A stretch of 64,000 nt of DNA from Methylobacterium sp. E-065 (GCF_022829605.1 NZ_JAKSYD010000105.1:43738-107737); one strand, 5' to 3'; numbered from the stretch's first letter, positions 1-9,729 are shown. The notes: generated by a model not told the origin, from the letters alone. Translations and numbers: made by a program.

Positions 1-1052
1 AGCCGGTCCGCGCGGAGTTGGGCGAACAGGTCGTAAAATGCGTCGTCGGTCGGCTGATACGCCGTGAAGCCGAGGCGGCGGCTCTTGCTCATGTCGGTCA
101 CGACCTCGATCGGCCGGCCGAGATCGGCATCCGTGTGCCACGGCGAGGCCAGCTTCTCCAGGCTCGGCTCGGCCAGTCCGTAGCGCTGCGCGATTTCGGC
201 CCAGGCCGGGCCGTCCTGCGCCATCCGGGGTTCCAGGGGCCGGTGCGTGCCGTCGAACGGCACCGCCTCGATCCCGAACCACGCCGCGATCCGGCCCCAC
301 ATCCAGCTCCAGCGGAAGACATCGCCGTCGACGACGTTGAACGCCTCGTTGGCGGCCTTGGGCTCGGTGGAGGCCCAGAGCAGCTGGCGGGCGAGCAGCC
401 GTGCGTCGGTCATGTCGGTGAGGCCGTTCCACTGCACGGCCGAGCCCGGGAAGATGAACGGGCGGCCCAGCTCCCGGCACAGGGTGGCGTAGCAGGCGAG
501 CGTCGTGCCCATGTTCATGGCGTTGCCCACCGCCTTGCCGATGATCGTGTGCGGGCGGTGGACGCTCCAGGCGAAGCCGTCGCGCGCGCTGGCCGCGAAC
601 ACCGCATCCTCCTGCGCGTAGTAGAAATTCTCGATGTCCAGGCGACCCTGGTCCTCGCGGAACGGCGTCTGCGGCAGGGTGCCTTTGCCGTAGGCCTCGA
701 ACGGGCCGAGATAGTGCTTCAGCCCGGTCACCAGGGCGACGTGGCGGACGCTCTTCTTCGGGCGCAGCGCATCGAGGACGTTCTCGATCATGGCCCGGTT
801 GACGCGGATCATCTCCGCCTCGGTCGGGCGCCTCTGCCAGGTCGCGAGAAACACGTGGGTCGGTGCGAGTTCGGCCAGGGCTCGCTCCAGCGAGGCCGGA
901 TCCTGCAGGTCGCCCGCCACCGGTTCGACGCCCGCCTGGGCCACGGGGTTGCGCGCGAGGCCTGCGACCCGCCAGCCCTCCTGATGGAGCAGCGCCGCAG
1001 TGGCGCTGCCGACGATCCCGCTGGCGCCAACGATCAGGGCGGTGTTCGACAT
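1..1052 (-). CDS. SDR-family NAD(P)-dependent oxidoreductase (PRISE-like), 3' end cut by window edge
   Basis: The minus-strand frame is open from an ATG at 1052 to the window edge, about 350 codons without a stop, so the C-terminus is missing. The N-terminus begins with a Rossmann dinucleotide-binding strand and the GASGIVG glycine motif (residues about 8-14). Later segments such as VALVTGLKHY and FYYAQED resemble the progesterone-5-beta-reductase/iridoid-synthase-like (PRISE) group of extended SDR proteins, which reduce enone or keto groups with NADPH and are usually about 350 residues long. The protein is therefore probably almost complete here. The substrate cannot be inferred. The gene is read away from the repeat-filled gap that separates it from the aminotransferase. 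Confident for the fold, modest for the subfamily. Confidence 0.75.
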   Translation of the reverse strand, partial: MSNTALIVGASGIVGSATAALLHQEGWRVAGLARNPVAQAGVEPVAGDLQDPASLERALAELAPTHVFLATWQRRPTEAEMIRVNRAMIENVLDALRPKKSVRHVALVTGLKHYLGPFEAYGKGTLPQTPFREDQGRLDIENFYYAQEDAVFAASARDGFAWSVHRPHTIIGKAVGNAMNMGTTLACYATLCRELGRPFIFPGSAVQWNGLTDMTDARLLARQLLWASTEPKAANEAFNVVDGDVFRWSWMWGRIAAWFGIEAVPFDGTHRPLEPRMAQDGPAWAEIAQRYGLAEPSLEKLASPWHTDADLGRPIEVVTDMSKSRRLGFTAYQPTDDAFYDLFAQLRADR

Positions 1053-1257
1053 GGAAAACCTCGCGCCCGGCGAAAATCCGGGTCCGGGGCAGATGGGCAC
1101 GGGTGGTGTCGCAACAACCCCACCGTGCAGGGCAGGCACCTATGCGGCGGGCTCAGGGCGTGGTTTCGAAAGGTCGGGACCCAGCCCTTTCAAGGTGTTT
1201 GGGCTGGTTGAAAGGATCGCAATTCGTGGCTTTAACATATTGAAGAAGACCCGCCTT

Positions 1258-1384
1258 TTCCCCTCTCCCGTGCGGGGAGGGGTCAGGGGTGGGGGTGGTT
1301 CAGGATCGAGCGTTCCGGGGCCTCCTGCACCACCCCCACGCGGGATCTGCGATCCCCAAACTCCTCCCCGCAAGGGGGAGGAGA
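1258..1384. repeat. REP-like palindrome of the CCCTCTCCC/GGGAGG type
   Basis: This is a G/C-rich imperfect palindrome. A hairpin of the form CCCTCTCCCGTGCGGGGAGG opens it, and CTCCTCCCCGCAAGGGGGAG closes it. In between are complementary GGGGTGGGGGTGGT and ACCACCCCCA tracts. Related elements occur at 30254-30282 and 46594-46690. Such intergenic elements are common in GC-rich proteobacterial chromosomes. No coding potential is apparent. Confidence 0.65.
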
Positions 1385-1424
1385 GCGCGCTTCGCTGGTA
1401 TCCCGATCCATCCGCAAACACCGT

Positions 1425-1528
1425 GAAAGGGCTGGGTCGAGACCTTTCGCAGGTGCAGGGCGACGCTCTGGAATCCGTCAGGGCTTTGCCCTTAAAACCC
1501 ACCAAAGGGCTGAGGCCCTTTGGAAACC
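1425..1528. repeat. Nested multi-hairpin repeat, copy 1
   Basis: In order: a GAAAGG/CCTTTC hairpin (1425-1448), the GCAGGT inner-stem arm (1449-1454), a CAGGGC hairpin, an AGGGC-TTT-GCCCT hairpin (1480-1492), the ACCCAC inner-stem arm (1497-1502), a CAAAGGG/CCCTTTG hairpin (1503-1522) and a GAAACC outer arm (1523-1528). It has the same architecture as copies at 13546-13651 and 40556-40693. The matching outer GGTTTC arm is found at 1162-1167, with an inverted copy of the first hairpin. The element lies at the 3' end of the aminotransferase gene. Confidence 0.7.
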
Positions 1529-1542
1529 AGGGTCAAAAGCCG

Positions 1543-2877
1543 TCAGGCGACCCGGTCGATGGCCGCGCCAAGGATGTCGACGATCTCTTCGATCTGGCTG
1601 CGCTCGATGATCAGCGGCGGCGACAGCGCGATGATGTCGCCGGTCACCCGGGTGAGCAGGCCGCGCTCGAAGCACTCCACGAACACATCGTAGGCGCGCT
1701 TGCCCGGCGCGTCGGGACGCGGCGCCAGCTCGACGCCGGCGACGAGGCCGATGGTGCGGATGTCGATGACACCCTTGCGCCCGCGCAGGTCGTGGATCGC
1801 CGCGGCCCAATCGTCGGCGATGTCGGCGACGCGGGTGAGCAGACCCTCCTCCCGGTAGATGTCCAGCGTCGCGATCCCGGCCGCGCAGGCGATCGGGTGC
1901 CCGGAATAGGTGTAGCCGTGGAACAGCTCGATCCCGTCCGGGCCGTTCATCAGCCCGTCGTGCACCGCCCGGCTCGCGAACACCGCGCCCATCGGCACCG
2001 TGCCGTTGGTCAGCCCCTTGGCGCTGGTCACCAGGTCGGGGACGACGCCGAAGAAATCGGTCGCAAACGGCGCGCCCAGGCGGCCAAACCCGGAAATGAC
2101 CTCGTCGAAGATCAGCAGGATGCCGTGCTTGGTGCAGATCTCGCGCAGGCGCTCCAGGTAGCCCTTCGGCGGCACCAGCACGCCGGTCGAGCCCGCCACC
2201 GGCTCGACGATGCAGGCCGCGATGGTCTCGGCCCCGTGGAGGGCCACCAGCCGCTCCAGATCCTCGGCGAGCTCTGCCCCGTGCTCGGGCTGGCCCTTCA
2301 CGAAGGCGTTGCGGGCCGGGTCGTGGGTGTGGCGCAGGTGGTCGGTGCCGTTGAGCTGCGGGAAGACGCGCCGGTTCGACACGATGCCGCCAACCGACAG
2401 GCCGCCGAAGCCGACGCCGTGATAGCCGCGCTCGCGGCCGACAAGCCGGGTGCGGGTGCCCTGGCCGATCGCCCGCTGATAGGCGAGCGCGATCTTGAGG
2501 GCGGTGTCGACCGATTCCGAGCCGGAATTGGTGAAGAACACCCGGTCGAGGCGCTTGTCCGGGCCGCCCGGTGCGATCTCCGCCAGCCGCTCGGCGAACT
2601 CGAACGCGATGGGATGGCCCATCTGGAAGGTCGGGGCGAAGTCGAGCGTCGCGAGCTGGCGCTCCACGGCCGACGCGATGCCCCGCCGGCCATGCCCGGC
2701 GTTGACGCACCACAGGCCCGCAGAGCCGTCGAGGATCTTGCGGCCGTCATCGGCGGTGTAGTGCATGCCTTCCGCGGAGACGAGCAGGCGCGGCGCCGCC
2801 TTGAACTGGCGGTTGGCCGTGAACGGCATCCAGAAGGCGTCCATCGCGGGCGTGTTGCGGAGCGGATGGTCGGTCAT
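1543..2877 (-). CDS. Class III PLP-dependent omega-amino acid (beta-alanine)-pyruvate aminotransferase
   Basis: 444 residues, the usual length of omega-amino-acid:pyruvate transaminases. These transfer the amino group of beta-alanine or other terminal amines to pyruvate using pyridoxal phosphate in the cytosol. The N-terminal DAFWMPFTANR segment and the glycine-rich SGSES-type cofactor pocket match the family, and the Schiff-base lysine is Lys287 in TSAKGLTNG. The ATG at 2877 is preceded by a GGAGAG ribosome-binding site. The gene is divergent from an XRE-cupin regulator, a common arrangement for amine catabolic genes and their regulator, which suggests but does not prove local control. The substrate is inferred from family resemblance; a putrescine- or GABA-type transaminase remains possible. 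Confidence 0.85.
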   Translation of the reverse strand: MTDHPLRNTPAMDAFWMPFTANRQFKAAPRLLVSAEGMHYTADDGRKILDGSAGLWCVNAGHGRRGIASAVERQLATLDFAPTFQMGHPIAFEFAERLAEIAPGGPDKRLDRVFFTNSGSESVDTALKIALAYQRAIGQGTRTRLVGRERGYHGVGFGGLSVGGIVSNRRVFPQLNGTDHLRHTHDPARNAFVKGQPEHGAELAEDLERLVALHGAETIAACIVEPVAGSTGVLVPPKGYLERLREICTKHGILLIFDEVISGFGRLGAPFATDFFGVVPDLVTSAKGLTNGTVPMGAVFASRAVHDGLMNGPDGIELFHGYTYSGHPIACAAGIATLDIYREEGLLTRVADIADDWAAAIHDLRGRKGVIDIRTIGLVAGVELAPRPDAPGKRAYDVFVECFERGLLTRVTGDIIALSPPLIIERSQIEEIVDILGAAIDRVA

Positions 2878-3003
2878 GGGGCGGCTCTCCGGGGCAGGCG
2901 GCGCGGATCAGGCAACGGGACCAGGGGACACCTTCGCCGATCGGGCAACAAGTCCTTTTCTGGTCGCCGCCAACCCCTTGCAGGAACGGGGCCGCGGGTG
3001 GCA

Positions 3004-3033
3004 CCGTTTCGGAATCCGCAACACCTGAAACGG
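3004..3033. promoter_or_regulatory. Inverted repeat in the aminotransferase/XRE divergent promoter region
   Basis: The arms CCGTTTC (3004-3010) and GAAACGG (3027-3033) form a 7-bp dyad with 16 bp between them, ending 11 bp before the regulator start codon. The position in a divergent intergenic region fits an operator for the XRE-cupin protein. This is inference from symmetry and position only. Confidence 0.35.
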
Positions 3034-3044
3034 GGCCCGGCCGG

Positions 3045-3605
3045 ATGAGCATCGATGTCGGCGCGCGCCTGCGCTTCGTGCGCGCCCGCCACGGCCTGTC
3101 GCAGCGGACGCTCGCCAGGCGGGCCGGGGTGACGAATTCCGCGATCTCGTTGATCGAGGCCAACCGGGTGAACCCCTCGGTGGGCGCCCTGAAGCGGATC
3201 CTCGACGGGGTGCCGATCGGCATGGCCGAATTCTTCGCGCTGGAGCCGGAGCCCGAGCGCAAGGCGTTCTTCGCCGCCGAGGAGCTGACCGAGATCGGCC
3301 GTCGGGCCGCAAAGGGGGCGATCTCGTACCGTCAGGTCGGCGACAGCCTGTTCGGGCGCAAGCTCCAGCTCCTCAAGGAGCGCTACGAGCCCGGCGCCGA
3401 TACCGGACGGGTGCCGCTCTCCCACGAGGGCGAGGAGGGCGGCATCGTGCTCTCCGGCCGGCTGGAGGTCACGGTGGATGCCGAGCGTCGGATCCTCGGC
3501 CCCGGCGACGCCTACAGCTTCGACAGCCGGCGGCCGCACCGCTTCCGCTGCGTGGGCCCGATCCCCTGCGAGGTGGTGAGCGCCTGCACGCCGCCGAGTT
3601 TCTGA
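3045..3605 (+). CDS. XRE-family transcriptional regulator with C-terminal cupin domain
   Basis: 186 residues. Residues about 5-62 form a helix-turn-helix of the Cro/CI type (RLRFVRARHGLSQRTLARRAG followed by a recognition-helix segment NSAISLIEA). Residues about 105-182 form a small beta-barrel cupin (HEGEEGGIVLSGRLEV, RRPHRFR) that in relatives such as PuuR senses a small ligand. It is divergently transcribed from the omega-aminotransferase and lies upstream of a metabolite:proton symporter, so it likely governs one or both. The ATG at 3045 begins exactly at the HTH domain. The family is clear; the ligand is unknown. Confidence 0.88.
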   Translation: MSIDVGARLRFVRARHGLSQRTLARRAGVTNSAISLIEANRVNPSVGALKRILDGVPIGMAEFFALEPEPERKAFFAAEELTEIGRRAAKGAISYRQVGDSLFGRKLQLLKERYEPGADTGRVPLSHEGEEGGIVLSGRLEVTVDAERRILGPGDAYSFDSRRPHRFRCVGPIPCEVVSACTPPSF

Positions 3606-3722
3606 GGCGGCGTGCACGGGTCCGGATGAAAAACCCGACCTGTCGCGCGCAGACGTTGCGGTCGCCCGCCCGACTGGCGCATGCAGGGCGTCGTCTGAAT
3701 TCATAATGCTGCGCGAGGATCG

Positions 3723-5042
3723 ATGGCCGTCACCACCGCCGCCCCGGCCGCCGGATCCGGAACGAACCAGTCCGCCCGGGCGGCGCTGGCGGCGTTCGTG
3801 GGCACCACGATCGAGTGGTACGACTTCTTCATCTACGGCACGGCGGCGGCCCTGGTGTTCGGGCCGCTCTTCTTCACGGCGGAGTCGCCCTACATCGCGA
3901 CGCTCTCGGCCTTCGGCACCTTCGCGGTGGGCTTCCTGGCGCGGCCGCTGGGCGGCCTGATCTTCGGGCATCTGGGCGACCGGTTCGGGCGCAAGCGGGC
4001 GCTCGTGGCGACGCTGGTGATGATGGGCATCGCCACCTCGGGGATCGGCCTGCTGCCGACCTACGCGTCGGTCGGCCTGTGGGCGCCGGTGATGCTGGTC
4101 GTGCTGCGGCTGATCCAGGGGCTCGCGGTCGGTGGCGAGTGGGGCGGGGCGGTGCTGATGGCCGCCGAGCACGCGCCGGCCGGGCGCAACACCTTCTTCG
4201 CCTCCTTCGCGCAGCTCGGCAGCCCCGCCGGGCAGATCCTGTCGCTGCTGGCCTTCCGGCTCGCGGGCCTGCTCGACAAGGAGAGTTTCCTGGCCTGGGG
4301 CTGGCGGGTGCCGTTCCTCGTCAGCATCCTGCTGCTCGCGGTCGGGCTCGCAATTCGCCTCGGCGTCGCGGAATCGCCGGCCTTCGAGAAGGCCCGGGCC
4401 GCCGGTGGCCCACCGCCGGCCCCCGTGCGCGAGGTGCTGACGACCTGCCTCAAGCCGGTGCTGCTGGCCGCCGGCGCCAACACCTTCGCGATCGCCTCGG
4501 TCTACCTGTTCAACACCTTCATGATCGCCTTCACCACACAGTATCTCGGCATCGCCCGGGCGACGATCCTCGACGCCCTGCTGATCGCCGCCGTGGTGCA
4601 GTTGATCATGACCCCGGTGGGCGCCCGGATCGCCGAACTCATCCGCAACGAGCGCCTGTTCCTGCAGGGCACGCTGATCTGGGCGATGCTGGCGCCCTAT
4701 CCGCTGTTCTGGCTGGTCGAGACCAAATCGGTGCCGCTGATCGTGGTGGGCCTCGCGCTGAACGTGGTCGGCAGCGCGACCTTCTACGCGGTGATCGCGG
4801 GCTACCTCGCGGGCGCCTTCCCGACCCGGGTGCGCTATACGGCGATCTCCATTGCCTACCAGTTCTGCGGCGCGCTGGCCGGCGGCCTGACGCCGATCGT
4901 CGGCACCGTGCTGGCCGAGCGCTTCCAGGGCCACTGGTGGCCGATCGCCGTGTTCGGCACGATGCTGGCGGGCGTGTCCTTCATCTGCGTGACGCTGATC
5001 GGCGGCTACCGGGCGCGCCAGCGCGGCTTCCTCGACGACTGA
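3723..5042 (+). CDS. MFS transporter, metabolite:H+ symporter (MHS) family
   Basis: 439 residues with about 12 hydrophobic segments, typical of the MHS branch of the major facilitator superfamily (ShiA, KgtP and ProP relatives). The first helix carries the family hallmark TTIEWYDFFIYGTAAAL. The cytoplasmic loop 2-3 has GHLGDRFGRKRAL (from about residue 82), and LIQGLAVGGEWGGAVL follows in helix 4. It would import an organic acid, amino acid or betaine with protons; the substrate is not readable. The start follows a GAGGAT ribosome-binding site. It is co-directional with the upstream XRE-cupin regulator, 117 bp away. Confidence 0.9.
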   Translation: MAVTTAAPAAGSGTNQSARAALAAFVGTTIEWYDFFIYGTAAALVFGPLFFTAESPYIATLSAFGTFAVGFLARPLGGLIFGHLGDRFGRKRALVATLVMMGIATSGIGLLPTYASVGLWAPVMLVVLRLIQGLAVGGEWGGAVLMAAEHAPAGRNTFFASFAQLGSPAGQILSLLAFRLAGLLDKESFLAWGWRVPFLVSILLLAVGLAIRLGVAESPAFEKARAAGGPPPAPVREVLTTCLKPVLLAAGANTFAIASVYLFNTFMIAFTTQYLGIARATILDALLIAAVVQLIMTPVGARIAELIRNERLFLQGTLIWAMLAPYPLFWLVETKSVPLIVVGLALNVVGSATFYAVIAGYLAGAFPTRVRYTAISIAYQFCGALAGGLTPIVGTVLAERFQGHWWPIAVFGTMLAGVSFICVTLIGGYRARQRGFLDD

Positions 5043-5110
5043 GGCGGATCGATCGAAAGCCGTGGATCGGCGTAACGCCGGATTCAGGCGAGCGGTCTAG
5101 CCTCCACGGC

Positions 5111-5302
5111 ATGGATCCCGTTTCCGTCGCATCCGCCGTCCAGATGCTGGGCGCAGCCCAGAACCAGCAGATCGGCGTGGCAATCGCCCGGCAGCAGCTC
5201 GCGGCCGACAAGGCCGTGGCCGGCCTCGTGGCGGAGGGCGCCCAGAGCGCGGCGCCGCCGGCGCCCCCCGGCCAGGGCCTGAGCGTCGACCTGAGGGTCT
5301 GA
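5111..5302 (+). CDS. YjfB-like putative motility protein
   Basis: A 63-residue protein starting at ATG 5111 (MDPVSVASAVQML). It shows the pattern of the short YjfB_motility family: an N-terminal amphipathic helix with AQNQQIGVAIARQQL, a middle helix with AGLV, a proline/alanine linker and a C-terminal GLSVDLRV strand. The family is annotated as putative motility protein from genomic association, and its biochemical role is unknown. It overlaps a long out-of-frame reading frame that is only a shadow of the transporter. Assignment rests on overall pattern and length, so moderate confidence. Confidence 0.6.
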   Translation: MDPVSVASAVQMLGAAQNQQIGVAIARQQLAADKAVAGLVAEGAQSAAPPAPPGQGLSVDLRV

Positions 5303-5356
5303 GGGACCGCTCGACCGGAGCACTGGGTTTTCCGCTGCGCGGATCGATCCCGTCGT

Positions 5357-5403
5357 GGTTTCGAAGGGTCGCGACCGTTCGCGGGTCCAGGACGGGGCCC
5401 TGG
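5357..5403. repeat. Nested multi-hairpin repeat, half copy 2
   Basis: GGTTTC (5357-5362) is followed by a GAAGGGTCGCGACCGTTC-type hairpin, a GCGGGT arm and a CCAGG...CCTGG hairpin, that is, the 5' half of the element seen complete at 13546 and 40556. It lies between the convergent YjfB-like and PhnA-like genes. Confidence 0.55.
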
Positions 5404-5449
5404 TCAACACGGCCCTGGCCAGCACGTAGGGCAGTGCGCCCAGCAGGGA

Positions 5450-5749
5450 TCAGCGCTTGCGCACGAACTCCGTGCGCAGGACCAAGCCCTTGATGGTGTC
5501 GTGGCGGCAGTCGATCTCCGCGGGATCGTCCGTGAGGCGGATCGACCGGATGACCGTGCCCTGCTTGAGGGTCTGGTTCGCGCCCTTGACCTTCAGGTCC
5601 TTGATGAGCGTGACCGAATCGCCGTCGGCGAGGACGTTGCCGGCCGCATCGCGGACCTCGGCCCGAGCCGGCGCCGCGGCCGCCCGACCGGGTGGGAGCC
5701 ACTCGCCGGTGGCCTCGTCGTACACGTAAGTCTCGTCGGCGCCCGTCAA
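5450..5749 (-). CDS. PhnA/YjdM-like protein lacking the zinc-ribbon cysteines
   Basis: 99 residues. The C-terminal about 70 residues (DAAGNVLADGDSVTLIKDLK, then LKQGTVIRSIRL and DTIKGLVLRTEF) are a clear PhnA/YjdM SH3-like domain. This is a family named from alkylphosphonate loci but of unproven function. In most relatives an N-terminal zinc ribbon with four cysteines precedes it. Here the corresponding segment (YVYDEATGEWLPP) has no cysteine, so the ribbon has degenerated or been replaced. The start is a TTG at 5749 with a GGGGG tract upstream; no ATG is available before an upstream in-frame stop. Neighbouring genes give no functional clue. Confidence 0.75.
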   Translation of the reverse strand: MTGADETYVYDEATGEWLPPGRAAAAPARAEVRDAAGNVLADGDSVTLIKDLKVKGANQTLKQGTVIRSIRLTDDPAEIDCRHDTIKGLVLRTEFVRKR

Positions 5750-5936
5750 ATCCCAAACCCCCGGTTCGGATCGGGCCGGGTCCGTCAGGATCTCTCAGGC
5801 CCGCATCCGCGCATTCCGCCACACCGAACCGGTCACCGATTCGGCGGGGGATGGTCGAGCTTAACCGATCGGGCCGGCCCCGCGCGAGGGCGGCGGGGCC
5901 GGGGAGGGGGCTTCGAAGGGGGCCTTTTAGTGGGCC

Positions 5937-7223
<1,287 letters not shown>

Positions 7224-7686
7224 CTCGCTCTCCTCTCGTCCCGCGTGTTGCTCACGGCCGCGGTTCTCCCTCGCGCTATAGCGGCGATGCGAAAGGCCTC
7301 CAAGTGGGTCGAAAGTCGAAACCCGGAGGTTTTCGACGTGAAAAGGCAGCCCACACAGGGACGGCGCCCACGTATTCAAATTCGGCTTTCGGGGAGACCA
7401 AGTATTATTCCGCGCGCGCGGGGCCGCCACCGGACCCGAGACCTTGCACGGCGCTACCGCGCCTCTCAGGTGGACTTTATACCAGTGAACGACCTGCGCG
7501 AGGCTGGTCGCGTAGACCGCGCCCCCTCAAATCGCGCTGTTCCGGCGAACAAGTTTTTTAAAGCCCTGCGGCCGCGCGCAGGGGCCTCTTGCACTTCCGT
7601 CCCGGATGACGCGTGGCCAAGCCTTCGCTACGGTGGCGGCAACGCTGCGCCCCGAGCGCGGATACAAAGATCACATGGAGGCCAGG
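7224..7686. promoter_or_regulatory. 463-bp divergent ccr/ecm regulatory region
   Basis: No gene is supported. The gap between the two divergent ethylmalonyl-CoA pathway genes is clearly less GC-rich than its surroundings in places (for example 7370-7410 and 7545-7562) and must hold both promoters. A cluster of GTCGAAA motifs lies at 7308-7337. A CCCTGCG/CGCAGGG hairpin (7564-7583) next to a T-run lies in the ecm leader. No cobalamin-riboswitch B12 box was recognised, although ecm encodes a B12 enzyme. Confidence 0.6.
7308..7337. promoter_or_regulatory. Triple GTCGAAA motif (two direct, one inverted)
   Basis: GTCGAAA occurs at 7308-7314 and 7315-7321 in tandem. Its inverse TTTCGAC lies at 7331-7337, giving a dyad with a 9-bp spacer about 85-115 bp upstream of the ccr start. 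Position and symmetry suggest a regulator-binding site. In Methylorubrum extorquens a TetR-type activator controls ccr, but I cannot show that this is its site. Confidence 0.35.
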
Positions 7687-9729
7687 ATGGGCGCGAGCGC
7701 CGCGGAAACCCGGAGCGACAAGTCCAGCCGCGACAAGCCGTGGATCATCCGCACCTATGCGGGACATTCCAACGCGGCGGAGTCGAACGCGCTCTATCGG
7801 GGCAACCTCGCCAAGGGCCAGACCGGCCTGTCGGTGGCCTTCGACCTGCCGACCCAGACCGGCTACGACCCGGACCACGAATTGTCGCGCGGCGAGGTCG
7901 GCAAGGTCGGCGTCTCGATCGCGCATCTCGGCGACATGCGGACCCTGTTCCAGGACATCCCGCTCGCCCAGATGAACACCTCGATGACCATCAACGCCAC
8001 GGCCCCGTGGCTGCTGGCGCTCTATCTGGCGGTGGCCGAGGAGCAGGGCGCGCCGCTCGCCGCCCTCCAGGGCACGACCCAGAACGACATCATCAAGGAA
8101 TACCTGTCGCGCGGCACCTACGTGTTCCCGCCCGCGCCCTCGCTCCGGCTCACCAAGGACGTGATCCTGTTCACGACCAAGAACGTGCCGAAGTGGAACC
8201 CGATGAACGTCTGCTCCTACCACCTGCAGGAGGCGGGGGCGACGCCGGTCCAGGAGCTGTCCTACGCGCTGGCCATCGCGATCGCGGTGCTCGACACGGT
8301 GCGGGATGATCCCGAGTTCGACGCCGCGAGCTTTTCCGACGTCTTCGGCCGGATCTCGTTCTTCGTGAATGCCGGGCTGCGGTTCGTCACCGAGATCTGC
8401 AAGATGCGGGCGTTCTCGGAACTCTGGGACGAGATCGCCCAGGAGCGCTACGGCATCGACGACCCGAAGAAGCGGATTTTTCGGTATGGCGTGCAGGTGA
8501 ACTCCTTGGGGCTCACCGAGCAGCAACCGGAAAATAACGTCCACCGCATCCTGATCGAGATGCTGGCTGTCACGCTGTCCAAGCGCGCCCGCGCCCGTGC
8601 CGTGCAGTTGCCGGCCTGGAACGAGGCGCTCGGCCTGCCGCGACCCTGGGACCAGCAATGGTCGATGCGCATGCAGCAGATCCTGGCCTTCGAGACCGAC
8701 CTCCTCGAATACGACGACATCTTCGACGGCAGCCACGTGATCGAGGCCAAGGTCGAGGCGCTGAAGGTCGAGACCCGGGCCGAATTGGAGCGGATCGGCG
8801 GCATCGGCGGTGCGGTCGCGGCCGTGGAGACCGGGGCGCTCAAGCGCGCGCTGGTGGAGTCGAACGCAAGGCGGATCTCGGCGATCGAGGCCGGCGACCA
8901 GATCGTCGTCGGCGTGAACAAGTGGCAGCAGGGCGAGCCCTCGCCGCTCACCGCCGGGGAGGGCGCCATCTTCTCGGTCTCCGAGACGGTCGAGATGGAG
9001 GCGCAGACCCGCATCCGCGAATGGCGCAGCCGCCGCGACGAGCAGGCCGTGGGCCAAGCCCTCGACGCCCTGGAGCAGGCGGCCCGCTCGGGCGCCAACA
9101 TCATGCCGCCCTCGATCGAAGCCGCGAAGGCCGGAATCACCACCGGCGAGTGGGGCGAGCGCCTGCGCGCGGTGTTCGGCGAGTACCGGGCGCCCACCGG
9201 CGTGACCCTCGAGACGGTCTCGGCCGGGGCCGCCGAGGAGGCCAAGCTGCTGATCGCCGATCTCGGCGAGCGGCTGGGCGAGACGCCCAAGATCGTGGTC
9301 GGCAAGCCGGGCCTCGACGGCCATTCCAACGGCGCCGAGCAGATCGCGCTGCGCGCCCGCGACGTCGGCTTCGACGTGACCTACGACGGCATCCGCCAGA
9401 CCCCGACCGAGATCGTCGCCAAGGCGAAGGAGACGGGCGCCCACGTGGTCGGCCTGTCGATCCTGTCCGGCTCACACGTGCCGCTGGTGCGCGAGGTCCG
9501 GGCCAAGATGCGGGAGGCGGGCCTCGACCATATCCCCGTCGTGGTCGGCGGCATCATCTCGGCGGAGGACGAACTCGTCCTCAAGAACATGGGCGTGCGC
9601 GCCGTCTACACGCCGAAGGACTACGCCATCGACCAGATCATGGTCGGGCTGGCCAAGGTGGTGGAGAAGAGCCTGGATCGCCGGGACGGCCCGTCCGACA
9701 GGCCGCGCGAGGAGGCCCAGGTCTACTGA
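7687..9729 (+). CDS. ecm: Ethylmalonyl-CoA mutase (B12-dependent)
   Basis: 680 residues. It converts (2R)-ethylmalonyl-CoA to (2S)-methylsuccinyl-CoA with adenosylcobalamin. It acts two steps after Ccr, once an epimerase has inverted the Ccr product. In Methylobacterium the gene was first called meaA. Residues about 20-510 are the acyl-CoA mutase TIM-barrel domain (TYAGHS, AFDLPTQTGYDPDHE, QNDIIKEYLSRGTY). Residues about 535-665 are the B12-binding domain with the DxHxxG lower-ligand motif at 544-549 (DGHSNG; His546). I chose ATG 7687 over an upstream in-frame start because GGAGG lies 5 bp before it and the known proteins begin there. The upstream ATG at 7675 contains that ribosome-binding site. 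Confidence 0.96.
   Translation: MGASAAETRSDKSSRDKPWIIRTYAGHSNAAESNALYRGNLAKGQTGLSVAFDLPTQTGYDPDHELSRGEVGKVGVSIAHLGDMRTLFQDIPLAQMNTSMTINATAPWLLALYLAVAEEQGAPLAALQGTTQNDIIKEYLSRGTYVFPPAPSLRLTKDVILFTTKNVPKWNPMNVCSYHLQEAGATPVQELSYALAIAIAVLDTVRDDPEFDAASFSDVFGRISFFVNAGLRFVTEICKMRAFSELWDEIAQERYGIDDPKKRIFRYGVQVNSLGLTEQQPENNVHRILIEMLAVTLSKRARARAVQLPAWNEALGLPRPWDQQWSMRMQQILAFETDLLEYDDIFDGSHVIEAKVEALKVETRAELERIGGIGGAVAAVETGALKRALVESNARRISAIEAGDQIVVGVNKWQQGEPSPLTAGEGAIFSVSETVEMEAQTRIREWRSRRDEQAVGQALDALEQAARSGANIMPPSIEAAKAGITTGEWGERLRAVFGEYRAPTGVTLETVSAGAAEEAKLLIADLGERLGETPKIVVGKPGLDGHSNGAEQIALRARDVGFDVTYDGIRQTPTEIVAKAKETGAHVVGLSILSGSHVPLVREVRAKMREAGLDHIPVVVGGIISAEDELVLKNMGVRAVYTPKDYAIDQIMVGLAKVVEKSLDRRDGPSDRPREEAQVY

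Larger units (their letters stand above)
1053..1542. other. 490-bp repeat-filled intergenic region
   Basis: No credible gene is seen here. The gap carries two kinds of inverted repeat arranged as a compound palindrome. An outer 35-bp inverted pair lies at 1167-1201 and 1415-1449, and inside it is a CCCTCTCCC/GGGAGAGG-type palindrome at 1258-1384. A full copy of the nested multi-hairpin repeat follows at 1425-1528 and ends just downstream of the aminotransferase stop. Confidence 0.7.

Noticed and set aside
2874..4934. A 686-codon minus-strand frame opposite the XRE regulator and MFS transporter
   Set aside because: Composition is that of a shadow frame, and the sense genes are clear family members.
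7480..7686. Possible cobalamin riboswitch before the B12-dependent mutase
   Set aside because: No B12 box or the expected conserved core could be found; only a simple CCCTGCG hairpin is present.
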